Virus record (IMG/VR): IMGVR_UViG_3300028925_002971 | Coordinates: 1-35,649 of that record | Length of the DNA: 35,649 nucleotides | Source: a virus | Direction: 5' to 3' (one strand) | Shown here: piece by piece, positions 5,053-12,288 of the stretch | Layout: every line of letters starts with the position of its first letter | Position numbering within the stretch: position 1 is the stretch's first letter | The notes under the pieces: model-generated | What the model was told of the DNA's origin: nothing | Seen by the model: the letters and a program-made list of their open reading frames with translations, nothing else | Database searches by the model: none | Program-made: the position numbers and the translations under genes

Positions 5053-5203
5053 TGAGCTTATGGCTAAGGGCAAGGCTTCAGCCCGATCAGCTTGGGTAAT
5101 GAGTGAGATTTTAGATACACTCCAGCAAGAAAGTGGAGAGGTTGCTAGAGAAGAGGCGCGAGAATATATTATTGAGTATTGTGGGATGAAGGAGGATGGT
5201 TGA
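5012..5203 (+). CDS. Hypothetical helical protein (63 aa)
   Basis: A 63-residue protein beginning MSNGLKTPTAHRVNELMAKG. GGAG at 5001-5004 lies 7 bases before the ATG at 5012; an in-frame ATG at 5006 is too close to that site. It overlaps the previous gene by 41 bases in another frame. The rest is helical (EILDTLQQESGEVAREEARE). Its TGA overlaps the next ATG (TGATG). No family recognised. Confidence 0.5.
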   Translation: MSNGLKTPTAHRVNELMAKGKASARSAWVMSEILDTLQQESGEVAREEAREYIIEYCGMKEDG

Positions 5204-5370
5204 TGTCTGACAATGTGATTCACATTGACTGGATAGCTAGTCCTAAACTAGATATCCCATTGGAAGCAGTCAGGAATTTTATATTCTCATTCGGATATGA
5301 CCCTGATAATACCGAAGAGTTGAATGAGTTTATTTATAAAGCTTTTGATCTTATAGTAACTGAGGATTAG
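5203..5370 (+). CDS. Hypothetical protein (55 aa)
   Basis: A 55-residue acidic protein beginning MSDNVIHIDWIASPKLDIPL. The start at 5203 is preferred over an ATG at 5179 because GGAGG (5191-5195) stands 7 bases before it and it avoids overlap. The sequence alternates a short strand, a helix (LEAVRNFIFSFGYD) and another helix. It is followed 3 bases later by the cupin gene. Function unknown. Confidence 0.55.
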   Translation: MSDNVIHIDWIASPKLDIPLEAVRNFIFSFGYDPDNTEELNEFIYKAFDLIVTED

Positions 5371-5373
5371 AAT

Positions 5374-5718
5374 ATGAACATTGAAGGTAAAGTGTGGGGC
5401 AAGACCCAGCCCTTACTGCTAAGTAGTGCTATTGAAATACACGAGATCAATGTGGACAAGGGTGGGTTTTGTAGTACACATGCACATCAGAGCAAGGTCA
5501 ATGCTTTCTATGTTGTCTCTGGTTGGCTGACTATTAAACGGCATAAGTCTTATGAACTTATAGATGAGACAGAGTTATTTTCTGGTGATATGTGCGTGGT
5601 TCCTGCTGGAGAGAAGCATTCTTTCCAAGCGTGTGAGGATACTCAGGCTCTAGAAATCTATTGGACAGAGTTAAACCATAATGATATCATTAGGGACAAC
5701 GTAGGTGGCGTGATATAA
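5374..5718 (+). CDS. Single-domain cupin protein (114 aa)
   Basis: A 114-residue protein that is one cupin beta-barrel. Motif 1 is present as GGFCSTHAHQ...FYVVSG at about residues 30-50; motif 2 as GDMCVVPAGEKHSF at about residues 70-83. The HxH pair and the second-motif histidine, metal ligands in this superfamily, are kept, but the usual motif 1 glutamate appears to be replaced by asparagine (SKVNAF). The layout is closest to small sugar-phosphate isomerase or oxygenase-like cupins, and no substrate can be assigned. GAGGATTAGAAT precedes the ATG. A link to surface-sugar chemistry encoded later is only a guess. Confidence 0.75.
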   Translation: MNIEGKVWGKTQPLLLSSAIEIHEINVDKGGFCSTHAHQSKVNAFYVVSGWLTIKRHKSYELIDETELFSGDMCVVPAGEKHSFQACEDTQALEIYWTELNHNDIIRDNVGGVI

Positions 5719-5754
5719 TATTCATAAAAATAAATAAATAAATGGAGATTGGTG

Positions 5755-6255
5755 ATGGAGGTCATTGAGCTAACTGATTTTGATAGAGCCTTGGCTGCTA
5801 AATTAGCAGAGGAGATGGGAGTTCTTAACAACTCTATAGAGTCAGGTGGGGGTAGTCTTGCCGGGTTTATAGGAGAGATAGCAGCACAGAAAATATATGG
5901 TGGTGAAATACAACATACCTACCAGTACGATCTAGTGCTACCAGATCAAACGACTGCTGATGTTAAAACAAAAAGAACATCTGTAGCACCCAAAGATTAT
6001 TATGAGTGTTCGGTATCTAACTTCAACCCTAACCAGAAGTGTGATGTCTATATTTTTACTCGTGTATCTTATGATAACCAAAGGTGCTGGGTACTGGGAC
6101 ACTACGATAAGAAAAAGTATATAGAAGATGCGCGCTTCCTTAAAAAGGGACAGACGGATGGAGATAATAACTTTACAGTACGTGCTGATTGCTATAACCT
6201 CCCCATCCTTGACCTAGAAAAGTGTCCAGAGGAGCGGCCATGTCATATATTATAG
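5755..6255 (+). CDS. PD-(D/E)XK-type endonuclease-like protein (166 aa)
   Basis: A 166-residue protein with the core FIGEIAAQKIYGG followed by YDLVLPDQTTADVKTKR. E41, D59 and D69-x-K71 fit the order of the PD-(D/E)XK nuclease active site (helix glutamate, then aspartate, then D/E-x-K on the next strand). The C-terminal half has aromatic strands and Cys residues but no second catalytic motif. ATG 5755 is chosen over TTG 5749 and GTG 5752 because GGAG (5744-5747) is 7 bases from it. Possible roles are host DNA breakdown, recombination or processing; the substrate is unknown. Confidence 0.65.
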   Translation: MEVIELTDFDRALAAKLAEEMGVLNNSIESGGGSLAGFIGEIAAQKIYGGEIQHTYQYDLVLPDQTTADVKTKRTSVAPKDYYECSVSNFNPNQKCDVYIFTRVSYDNQRCWVLGHYDKKKYIEDARFLKKGQTDGDNNFTVRADCYNLPILDLEKCPEERPCHIL

Positions 6256-6428
6256 TACAAGTTCCTGAAGAACCAGACCTTGAAGAAACAACCCCTCTCG
6301 TAGCAGAAGATGGGGATAGCCTCGAAACATTTGAGACTATGCTAGAAGCACAGATATTCATGCAAGAAATTCTTGAGCCTTTCTTCGGAAACCATATGTC
6401 TGGCCTTGAAATTCTAAGGATACATTAA
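6240..6428 (+). CDS. Hypothetical acidic protein (62 aa)
   Basis: A strongly acidic 62-residue protein beginning MSYIIVQVPEEPDLEETTPL and ending LEILRIH. The ATG at 6240 follows AGAGGAG by about 5 bases and overlaps the end of the nuclease-like gene by 16 bases; an upstream in-frame ATG at 6222 would overlap more. Acidic charge throughout could suggest DNA mimicry or an inhibitor for the preceding nuclease-like protein, but no evidence goes beyond charge and position. Its stop overlaps the next ATG (TAATG). Confidence 0.5.
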   Translation: MSYIIVQVPEEPDLEETTPLVAEDGDSLETFETMLEAQIFMQEILEPFFGNHMSGLEILRIH

Positions 6429-6901
6429 TGTTTAAATATATTTTAAGCAGTCTGTTGCTGCTCTTGCTTATCAGTCCTGTAAAGGCGGATGAGCGTACAT
6501 GCCTAGTCGAAGCAGTTTATTTTGAGGCTAGGTCAGAAACTTTCATAGGAAAATTAGCAGTGGCTAATGTGATCCTAGAAAGAATGCACAATAAATCTTT
6601 CCCAAATACTATATGCGGAGTAGTTAAACAAGGCAGGTATTGGGAAGGAAAACCAGTAAGAAACAAATGTCAATTCTCTTATTGGTGTGATGGTAAGACT
6701 GAGAGTATGCATAATAGCAAGGCGTTAGAAGAGGTTGTTAAAGTAGTTCAATTAACATTAAATGGTGCGATGCTCCGTAATACTTTAGGAGCTACACATT
6801 ATCATGCAGTATATGTCTCGCCATCGTGGGCTACGTCTAAAGAGTTTGTGCTTATGGACACAGTAGGTGAGCACATCTTTTATAAGAAAGCAAAGCGATG
6901 A
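6428..6901 (+). CDS. Secreted SleB-type cell wall hydrolase (157 aa)
   Basis: A lysozyme-like muralytic enzyme of the SleB (Hydrolase_2) family, which cuts peptidoglycan glycan strands. Residues 1-20 form a signal peptide (MFKYILSSLLLLLLISPVKA). Then comes CLVEAVYFEARSE, where E33 in the Y-x-E-A-R motif is the expected catalytic glutamate, and later FPNTICGVVKQ and CQFSYWCDG, typical of the family. Export would place it in the periplasm, either by Sec or as a membrane-held form released later. It lies in the early arm, far from the M15 peptidase of the late arm. It overlaps the DUF59 gene by 4 bases. Confidence 0.85.
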   Translation: MFKYILSSLLLLLLISPVKADERTCLVEAVYFEARSETFIGKLAVANVILERMHNKSFPNTICGVVKQGRYWEGKPVRNKCQFSYWCDGKTESMHNSKALEEVVKVVQLTLNGAMLRNTLGATHYHAVYVSPSWATSKEFVLMDTVGEHIFYKKAKR

Positions 6902-6906
6902 TTGAT
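6876..6906 (+). repeat. Direct repeat copy 1 (end of SleB-type gene)
   Basis: This 31-base stretch, covering the last codons of the wall hydrolase (FYKKAKR and stop) and the first bases of the DUF59 gene, matches 7210-7240 at 30 of 31 positions; the first 26 bases are identical. The copies are 334 bases apart and flank the DUF59 gene. Confidence 0.9.
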
Positions 6907-7200
6907 AAAGAACGTATAATAGCCAACCTAAGAGAAGTCTTTGATCCTGAAATTAGTATTAATATATATGATCTAGGTCTTATCTATGACATAGATATAA
7001 ACCAAGAAAATAAATGGGTAACGATAACACATACACTAACATCTGCATTCTGTGGATTTGCAGATATAATAGTTCAAGATATATCAGCAGCAGGATATAA
7101 AAACCAAGAAGTTCTGTATGTAGAAGTGATCACCACCTTTGACCCACCATTCACTATGGATAGTGTGTCAGAAGAAACAAAGATGATGATGGGATGGTAA
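6898..7200 (+). CDS. DUF59 / SufT-PaaD-like iron-sulfur maturation protein (100 aa)
   Basis: A 100-residue MIP18/DUF59 protein. The hallmark DPEISINIYDLGLIYDI is at residues 16-32, followed by a strand and HTLTSAFCGFADI with C52 at the position of the conserved cysteine of the family. DUF59 proteins (SufT, PaaD, MIP18) help assemble or deliver iron-sulfur clusters. Possible clients here are the Fe-S exonuclease at 12336 or host enzymes; this is inference. The gene starts inside the wall-hydrolase stop region (ATGA). The flanking repeat shows it was inserted there. No separate ribosome site is visible beyond weak AAAGCG. Confidence 0.8.
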   Translation: MIDKERIIANLREVFDPEISINIYDLGLIYDIDINQENKWVTITHTLTSAFCGFADIIVQDISAAGYKNQEVLYVEVITTFDPPFTMDSVSEETKMMMGW

Positions 7201-7209
7201 GTAAACATT

Positions 7210-7240
7210 TCTTTTATAAGAAAGCAAAGCGATGACTGAT
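7210..7240 (+). repeat. Direct repeat copy 2 (relic of SleB-type C-terminus)
   Basis: Read in frame, the stretch beginning at 7206 encodes HFFYKKAKR and a stop, almost the same as the HIFYKKAKR end of the wall hydrolase, yet it lies in the gap after the DUF59 gene with no hydrolase attached. It is therefore a leftover of a duplicated gene end, and it now supplies the start region of the small gene at 7232. Confidence 0.85.
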
Positions 7241-7366
7241 GCACAGAAAATTCTAAAGCTGGAGCAATATGTATTTACATTGAAGAAAGCTATAGAAGAT
7301 AAAGAAGAGACAATTAAAAAACTAAGCGCGCAACTAGGAATTAACAGAGGTAAGTGGGCAGAGTAA
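7232..7366 (+). CDS. Small coiled-coil protein (44 aa)
   Basis: A 44-residue protein beginning MTDAQKILKLEQYVFTLKKA and ending RGKWAE. Regular Leu/Ile spacing with Lys/Glu (LKLEQYVFTLKKAIEDKEET) predicts one long coiled-coil helix. Its ATGA start lies in the second copy of the direct repeat, in the same relation to the relic hydrolase stop as the DUF59 gene has to the real one, so it was probably the original downstream neighbour of the hydrolase. Its stop overlaps the next ATG (TAATG). Confidence 0.6.
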   Translation: MTDAQKILKLEQYVFTLKKAIEDKEETIKKLSAQLGINRGKWAE

Positions 7367-7551
7367 TGGCAAAAAATCTATGGGAAAAAGAACGTAACCA
7401 TTTGTTTCGTGATCTCACTAGACAGTACAGTGACGAAGGGTATACGGCCAAGGAAGCTAAGAAGCTTGCCAAGGAGGAGATCAACGAGATCATGGAGGAC
7501 AAGGAAAACTTTGTAGATAATCTATGGGAGGAAACTTTCAATGACAGCTAA
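7366..7551 (+). CDS. Hypothetical charged helical protein (61 aa)
   Basis: A 61-residue highly charged helical protein beginning MAKNLWEKERNHLFRDLTRQ. The ATG at 7366 shares the preceding stop (TAATG); an upstream in-frame GTG at 7354 would intrude into the coiled-coil gene. The middle is KEAKKLAKEEINEIMED. It overlaps the thyX start by 11 bases, so the two are likely translated together. Function unknown. Confidence 0.55.
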   Translation: MAKNLWEKERNHLFRDLTRQYSDEGYTAKEAKKLAKEEINEIMEDKENFVDNLWEETFNDS

Positions 7552-8185
7552 ACTTATAGACCACATGGGCAGTGATGTTACTGTTGTAAATGCAGCAAGG
7601 GTATCGTTCAACAAACGCTCACCCAAAAGCAAACCAATCTCTGACAAAGATGCTAAGTTAATTAACTATCTTGCCCAGCACAATCACTGGACACCGTTCG
7701 GACACTGCTCCGCACAGTTCCATATGAGAGCGCCTATCTTTGTAGCTAGACAACTTGGTAAGCATCAGGTAGGGTTAGTATGGAACGAGGTGAGCCGTCG
7801 CTACGTGTCTGATGATCCAGAGGTATGGTACACAGAAGAATGGCGTAAGGCTGCTGACGATAAGAAACAAGGATCATCAGAAGAATTACTAATGTCACCA
7901 AAAATTATGAGCAACATCTACGGAGACGCTATACGCCATGCGGTTGATGCTTATAAATCTTTACTCTCCCAAGGAGTATGTGAAGAACAGGCTAGGGCTG
8001 TACTACCACAAGGTATGTATACTGAATGGTACTGGAGTGGTAGCATCGCAGCCTTTGCTAGGGTGTGTAAGCTACGCCTAGCTAGTGATACGCAGAAGGA
8101 GACAAGAGATGTAGTTAAAGATATAAATAGACAACTCGAACAAAGATTTCCTGTATCATGGAAAGCTTTACAAGGAGCAATGTAA
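7541..8185 (+). CDS. thyX: Flavin-dependent thymidylate synthase ThyX (214 aa)
   Basis: ThyX makes dTMP from dUMP using methylene-tetrahydrofolate with FAD and NADPH. The protein has the usual length of about 210-220 residues and opens with the typical VVNAARVSFNKRS. The signature region is at residues 70-88: RQLGKHQVGLVWNEVSRRY. Compared with the cellular RHRxxSxNExSxRY motif, the first HR and the first Ser are changed, as in other phage ThyX proteins I recall, while NE-S-RY is kept. AVLPQGMYTEWYWSGS and the FARVCKLRL segment complete the family. With ribonucleotide reductase at 14187 it supplies DNA precursors. GGGAGG precedes the ATG. Confidence 0.93.
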   Translation: MTAKLIDHMGSDVTVVNAARVSFNKRSPKSKPISDKDAKLINYLAQHNHWTPFGHCSAQFHMRAPIFVARQLGKHQVGLVWNEVSRRYVSDDPEVWYTEEWRKAADDKKQGSSEELLMSPKIMSNIYGDAIRHAVDAYKSLLSQGVCEEQARAVLPQGMYTEWYWSGSIAAFARVCKLRLASDTQKETRDVVKDINRQLEQRFPVSWKALQGAM

Positions 8186-8364
8186 TGGTAAAAAAATGGG
8201 CAGTTAAAAATACCAATACAAATACTTTAGTGAGTGAGGGCATCAGAACAAAAAATGAAGCCGAAGAAACCCTTGACTATTATAGTAGATTGTATTATGC
8301 TATCTACTCAGAACGTCACGTAGATTATAAGAAACTCTATAAAATTGTATCTAGCAGCGAGTAA
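8185..8364 (+). CDS. Hypothetical small basic protein (59 aa)
   Basis: A 59-residue protein beginning MVKKWAVKNTNTNTLVSEGI and ending KIVSSSE. The start at 8185 shares the thyX stop (TAATG) and has AAGGAG upstream; the in-frame upstream ATG at 8158 would be inside thyX. The opening strand-turn-strand (W-A-V-K-N) and aromatic helix (DYYSRLYYAIYS) suggest a small alpha-beta fold. No family recognised. It lies between thyX and the primase-helicase. Confidence 0.5.
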   Translation: MVKKWAVKNTNTNTLVSEGIRTKNEAEETLDYYSRLYYAIYSERHVDYKKLYKIVSSSE

Positions 8365-8367
8365 AAC

Positions 8368-10026
8368 ATGACAGACACAGCAACTTTCGTGCAGCATCTT
8401 CCATGTGAATCCTGCGGCTCTTCTGATGCAAACTCTTTGTACTCAGATGGGCATCAGTATTGCCACAAATGTGAAGAATTTATTCCATCCAATGAGGAAA
8501 CAAGTATGCAAACTAATACAGTAGTATCTATTGATAAAACAAAACCTTTAAATAGTTATGACAATGCTGTTATCTCTGACCTTGGTGATCGTAAGATTGC
8601 TGCTGATACGGCCAAGCTTTATGGTGTATCAGTTATTAAAAACAATGCTACTATTACCCATCACCTATACTCTTATAGAGGGGCGGACGGGGAGTTGATT
8701 GCCCGGAAGATCAGAGGTGTTGAGGGTAAAAGGTTCTGGTCAGAAGGTGATCTCTCCAATGCAGGTTTGTTTGGACAACACCTGTTCCCTCGCAAGGGTA
8801 AGTATGTTACTGTCTGTGAGGGTGAGTTAGATGCTATGTCAGCCTATGAAATTCTAGGTTCTAAGTGGCCTGTTGTTTCTCTCAAGAACGGTGCTGGCGC
8901 AGCAGTAAAGAACTGCAAAGAATCATTTGCTTTCCTTAACATGTTTGATAATATTGTACTGTGTTTTGATAATGATAAAGAAGGACGTGAAGCAGCACAG
9001 AAGGTAGGCCAACTGTTCGAGCCTAACAAATGTAAGATTGTCTACCTCAACATGAAGGATGCTAATGAGTATCTGAAGACAGGGCAGCGCCAGCAGTTTG
9101 TTGAGGCATGGTGGAACGCTAAGTCTTACACACCAGCAGGTATCCTAAATCTCAATGAGCTAGGGTCTTCGTTGTATGACGAAGCATATTTTGAATCAGT
9201 CCAGTATCCTTGGTCTAAGCTCAATGACAAGACATACGGTATGCGTACAGGAGAACTAGTTACGTTTACTAGTGGTGCTGGTATGGGTAAGAGTAGTATC
9301 ATTCGAGAACTTATGCATCATATTATGACAACTACTAAGTATAATATTGGTGTACTAGCACTAGAGGAGAATGTTCGTAATACAGCGTTCAACCTTATGG
9401 CAGTAGAAGCTAACGCAAGATTGTATATTAAAGAGATTAGAGATCAATTCACACAAGAACAACTGAATGATTGGCAGGAGAAGACAGTAGGTACTGGTAG
9501 GTTCTTTGCCTTCGATCATTTTGGTTCTGTCTCTAACGACGAGATACTAGATCGTGTACGCTACATGGCTAAGGCTCTTGATTGTAAATGGATTTTCTTA
9601 GATCATCTCTCTATCCTTGTGTCAGGACAGGAAGACAACGGCGACGAGCGTAAGTCTATTGATATTCTTATGACCAAGCTACGTTCTCTTGTAGAGGAGA
9701 CAGGGATAGGGTTGCTGCTTGTCAGCCACCTACGTCGCCCTTCAGGTGACAAAGGCCATGAGGATGGCCGTGAGGTAAGCCTGTCACACCTTCGTGGGTC
9801 TGCCTCTATTGCACATCTTAGTGATAGTGTGATAGCATTAGAACGTAACCAACAAGCTTCCGACCCGGTAGAAGCCAACACAACTACAGTGCGTATCTTA
9901 AAGAACAGGTATACAGGAGACACAGGAGTAGCTACGCATCTACATTATGATACTGAGACAGGACGTATGACACAGATTGACAATCCTTTTATTGATAATG
10001 AAGATGACCAAGATGTTCCTTTCTAA
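8368..10026 (+). CDS. T7 gp4-like primase-helicase (552 aa)
   Basis: A fused enzyme that primes lagging strands and unwinds the fork. The N-terminal zinc ribbon has C13, C16, C32 and C35. The TOPRIM primase core follows with CEGELDAMSAYE (E151-) and FDNDKEGREAA. The C-terminal RecA-like DnaB helicase has Walker A GAGMGKSS at residues 303-309, Walker B WIFLDHLSIL, and LLVSHLRRP with HLRGSASIAHLSDSVIALER. The chain ends in an acidic tail, DNEDDQDVPF, as in T7 gp4, where the tail contacts the polymerase. The length is close to T7 gp4 (566). It is directly followed by the DNA polymerase. Confidence 0.95.
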   Translation: MTDTATFVQHLPCESCGSSDANSLYSDGHQYCHKCEEFIPSNEETSMQTNTVVSIDKTKPLNSYDNAVISDLGDRKIAADTAKLYGVSVIKNNATITHHLYSYRGADGELIARKIRGVEGKRFWSEGDLSNAGLFGQHLFPRKGKYVTVCEGELDAMSAYEILGSKWPVVSLKNGAGAAVKNCKESFAFLNMFDNIVLCFDNDKEGREAAQKVGQLFEPNKCKIVYLNMKDANEYLKTGQRQQFVEAWWNAKSYTPAGILNLNELGSSLYDEAYFESVQYPWSKLNDKTYGMRTGELVTFTSGAGMGKSSIIRELMHHIMTTTKYNIGVLALEENVRNTAFNLMAVEANARLYIKEIRDQFTQEQLNDWQEKTVGTGRFFAFDHFGSVSNDEILDRVRYMAKALDCKWIFLDHLSILVSGQEDNGDERKSIDILMTKLRSLVEETGIGLLLVSHLRRPSGDKGHEDGREVSLSHLRGSASIAHLSDSVIALERNQQASDPVEANTTTVRILKNRYTGDTGVATHLHYDTETGRMTQIDNPFIDNEDDQDVPF

Positions 10027-10028
10027 AT

Positions 10029-11660
10029 ATGAGAGCTATTGTAGATATAGAAACAGACGCCATTGATGCCACAGTTATCCACTGCATCGTGGCGAAAGAC
10101 TACGACAACGGTACTGAGTGGTCGTGGGTAGGTGAGAAGTGTCACGAGTTTGTTTCGTGGTCTAAGAATGTAGAACAATTTATAATGCACAATGGTATTA
10201 GCTTTGATGCACCTGTCTTAAACAGACTGTTAGGTTCTACAATACAGCTACGGCAAATTCGTGACACCCTCATTGAGTCACAGTTGTTCAACCCAGTTAG
10301 GGAAGGAGGACATTCTCTCAAGGCGTGGGGTGAGAGACTAAGTGATATTAAAATAGAGTTCAAAGAGTTTGATTATTATACACCAGAGATGCTAGAGTAT
10401 TGTAAGCAGGACGTTAGACTTACACATAAGGTGGCACAGCAACTAGACAAAGAAGGAGTAAGATTTTCTACAAAGAGTGTGCGACTAGAGAATTGTGTTA
10501 GAGCAATCGTAGATCAGCAGGAGAAGAATGGGTTTACTCTTAACCTTCGTGGAACCATGATGCTACTGTCTGAGCTACAAGAAGAAGAGGAAGTCTTAAT
10601 AGCTACAGCAACTGAGATGTTCCCACCTAAAGAATTACAACTAAAGACAAAGATTAAATACATACCCTTCAACATTGCTTCTCGTAAGCAGATAGCAGAA
10701 CGCCTGATGGCTAAAGGCTGGAAGCCTACTAAGCATACAGACAAAGGTAATGTTATTGTCAATGAAGAAACTCTAAGCCACATCAAGATGCCAGAAGCTC
10801 AGATGTTCAGTAGGTTTTTCCTGCTACAGAAAAGAACAGGTATGCTCAAATCGTGGATCAAAGAGTGTCACGATGACAACAAGGTACGAGGCAGGGTGAT
10901 GACGCTCAAGACTATCACGGGCCGCATGGCTCACAATAGTCCTAACATGGCACAGGTTCCTGCCTCTTACAGTCCGTATGGCAAAGAGTTTAGATCACTA
11001 TGGACCATCTCTGACCCAGACAACTACAACTTAGTAGGTACTGATGCTTCTGGTCTAGAGCTACGGTGCCTTGCACACTACATGCAAGATAAGGAGTATA
11101 TAAATGAAGTAGTTAATGGAGATGTACACACGGCCAACATGAAGATGGCAGGTCTAACCAACAGAGATCAGGCAAAGACTTTTATATATGCCTTTCTCTA
11201 TGGTGCTGGTCCTGCTAAGATTGGTAATGTTGTAGGCGGAAAGTCAGCGCAGGGTAGGCAGCTTATAGAAAAATTTTTAAACAACATGCCAGCCCTGAAA
11301 AGACTTCGTACACAAGTCACTGAAGCTGCAACCCAAAAGTCCATCAAAGGATTAGATGGTAGGTGGTTGCAGATACGGTCTGAACATGCTGTATTCAATA
11401 CCTTGTTGCAAAGTGCAGGAGCAATCATCTGTAAAGAATGGTTAGTTCAGATAACCAAACAAGTAAATCAGAAAAGATTAGACGCCAAGCTTGTGGCATC
11501 TATTCACGATGAGTATCAGTTTGAAGTTAGTATAGAAGATACTCCTCAGTTTTGTGAGATAACCAAGCAAGCTATTCTGGACACTGAGAAAATACTAGGA
11601 GTTTTATGTCCCTTAGATTCAGAATATAAAGTAGGAAAAACATGGGCAGAGACCCACTAA
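10029..11660 (+). CDS. Family A DNA polymerase, T7-like (543 aa)
   Basis: The replicative polymerase. The N-terminal 3'-5' exonuclease has D6 and E8 (VDIETDA), HNGISFDAPVL, and YCKQDVRLT with the motif III aspartate. The polymerase domain has GRMAHNSPNMAQVP, motif A with D339 (VGTDASGLELR), motif B RDQAKTFIYAFLYG from R379, and motif C HDE at 493-495. The motif B residue equivalent to E. coli F762 is tyrosine (Y387), as in T7. At 543 residues it is much shorter than T7 gp5 (704), so the thumb or processivity region is probably reduced. There is no clear ribosome site; it follows the helicase by 2 bases and may be translated by coupling. Confidence 0.95.
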   Translation: MRAIVDIETDAIDATVIHCIVAKDYDNGTEWSWVGEKCHEFVSWSKNVEQFIMHNGISFDAPVLNRLLGSTIQLRQIRDTLIESQLFNPVREGGHSLKAWGERLSDIKIEFKEFDYYTPEMLEYCKQDVRLTHKVAQQLDKEGVRFSTKSVRLENCVRAIVDQQEKNGFTLNLRGTMMLLSELQEEEEVLIATATEMFPPKELQLKTKIKYIPFNIASRKQIAERLMAKGWKPTKHTDKGNVIVNEETLSHIKMPEAQMFSRFFLLQKRTGMLKSWIKECHDDNKVRGRVMTLKTITGRMAHNSPNMAQVPASYSPYGKEFRSLWTISDPDNYNLVGTDASGLELRCLAHYMQDKEYINEVVNGDVHTANMKMAGLTNRDQAKTFIYAFLYGAGPAKIGNVVGGKSAQGRQLIEKFLNNMPALKRLRTQVTEAATQKSIKGLDGRWLQIRSEHAVFNTLLQSAGAIICKEWLVQITKQVNQKRLDAKLVASIHDEYQFEVSIEDTPQFCEITKQAILDTEKILGVLCPLDSEYKVGKTWAETH

Positions 11661-11692
11661 TATATGATACAAAAATAAAATACAGAAGAGTG

Positions 11693-11721
11693 TTGACTTC
11701 GTGTCAGCCTCATGTTATAAT
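11693..11721 (+). promoter_or_regulatory. Sigma70-type promoter for the SSB gene
   Basis: TTGACT (11693-11698), 17 bases, then TATAAT (11716-11721): 11 of 12 consensus bases at ideal spacing, in the 120-base non-coding gap between polymerase and SSB. Expected transcript start is about 11728, giving a leader of some 50 bases with AGGAGA before the ATG at 11781. This gives SSB its own host-polymerase promoter. Confidence 0.85.
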
Positions 11722-11780
11722 GTTTGTTCTTGTGTAGTAGACAAGGCAGAAACTAAACAGAAACTCTAGGAGAAATTAAA

Positions 11781-12284
11781 ATGACTAACGAATATGCAGA
11801 CCCTATCTTCCTCACTGGTGAAGCTTACTGGGCAAAAATCTTTGAGCCTAATATGATTAACCCGGAGAAGCCTGAGTACACTATTGATGTGTGTAACCTT
11901 GACTCCGACAACATGAAGATTGCGGAGGAAGCTGGTCTCTCTATTAAGAATGTTAGTAACGAAAAGCCAGACGATAAGCGTGGTAATTTTGTCACATTGA
12001 AGCAGTTTACCACTACATTTAAGGGTGATCCCCGTACTATTAGAGTTGTGGATGCGAAGCGTAATCCCTTCCCCTCTAATACCCTTATTGGAAACGGGTC
12101 TCAGGTATGTGCTAAAGCCTTCCCGAAGGCATGGACCTTTGGTGGTAAAGAAGGAGTTAAGGGATATCTTGATTCCTTGCAGGTACGTCAGCTTGTTGAG
12201 TATGCAAGCAACGGCCCTGATTTTGATGTGGTCCCTGATGGGTATACGAATAACGAGGCTGTAGACTTCCCCCTAGCTTCGTAA
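11781..12284 (+). CDS. Single-stranded DNA-binding protein, T7 gp2.5-like (167 aa)
   Basis: Coats single-stranded DNA at the fork. Recognised by the phage SSB layout: GEAYWAKIFEPNM near the N-terminus, then NPEKPEYTIDVCNLD, GDPRTIRVVDAKRNPF, LIGNGSQVCAKAFP, and GVKGYLDSLQVRQLVEY. The tail reads DFDVVPDGYTNNE and then AVDFPLAS, mildly acidic. In T7 gp2.5 the acidic tail contacts polymerase and helicase. The same tail peptide occurs in the early protein at 1891-2304. The gene has its own promoter and leader upstream and a terminator-like hairpin 12 bases downstream, consistent with high, separate expression. Confidence 0.9.
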   Translation: MTNEYADPIFLTGEAYWAKIFEPNMINPEKPEYTIDVCNLDSDNMKIAEEAGLSIKNVSNEKPDDKRGNFVTLKQFTTTFKGDPRTIRVVDAKRNPFPSNTLIGNGSQVCAKAFPKAWTFGGKEGVKGYLDSLQVRQLVEYASNGPDFDVVPDGYTNNEAVDFPLAS

Positions 12285-12288
12285 TTTG

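Noticed and set aside
5714-5719. TATAAT before the PD-(D/E)XK gene
   Set aside because: No -35 element at 15-19 bases upstream.
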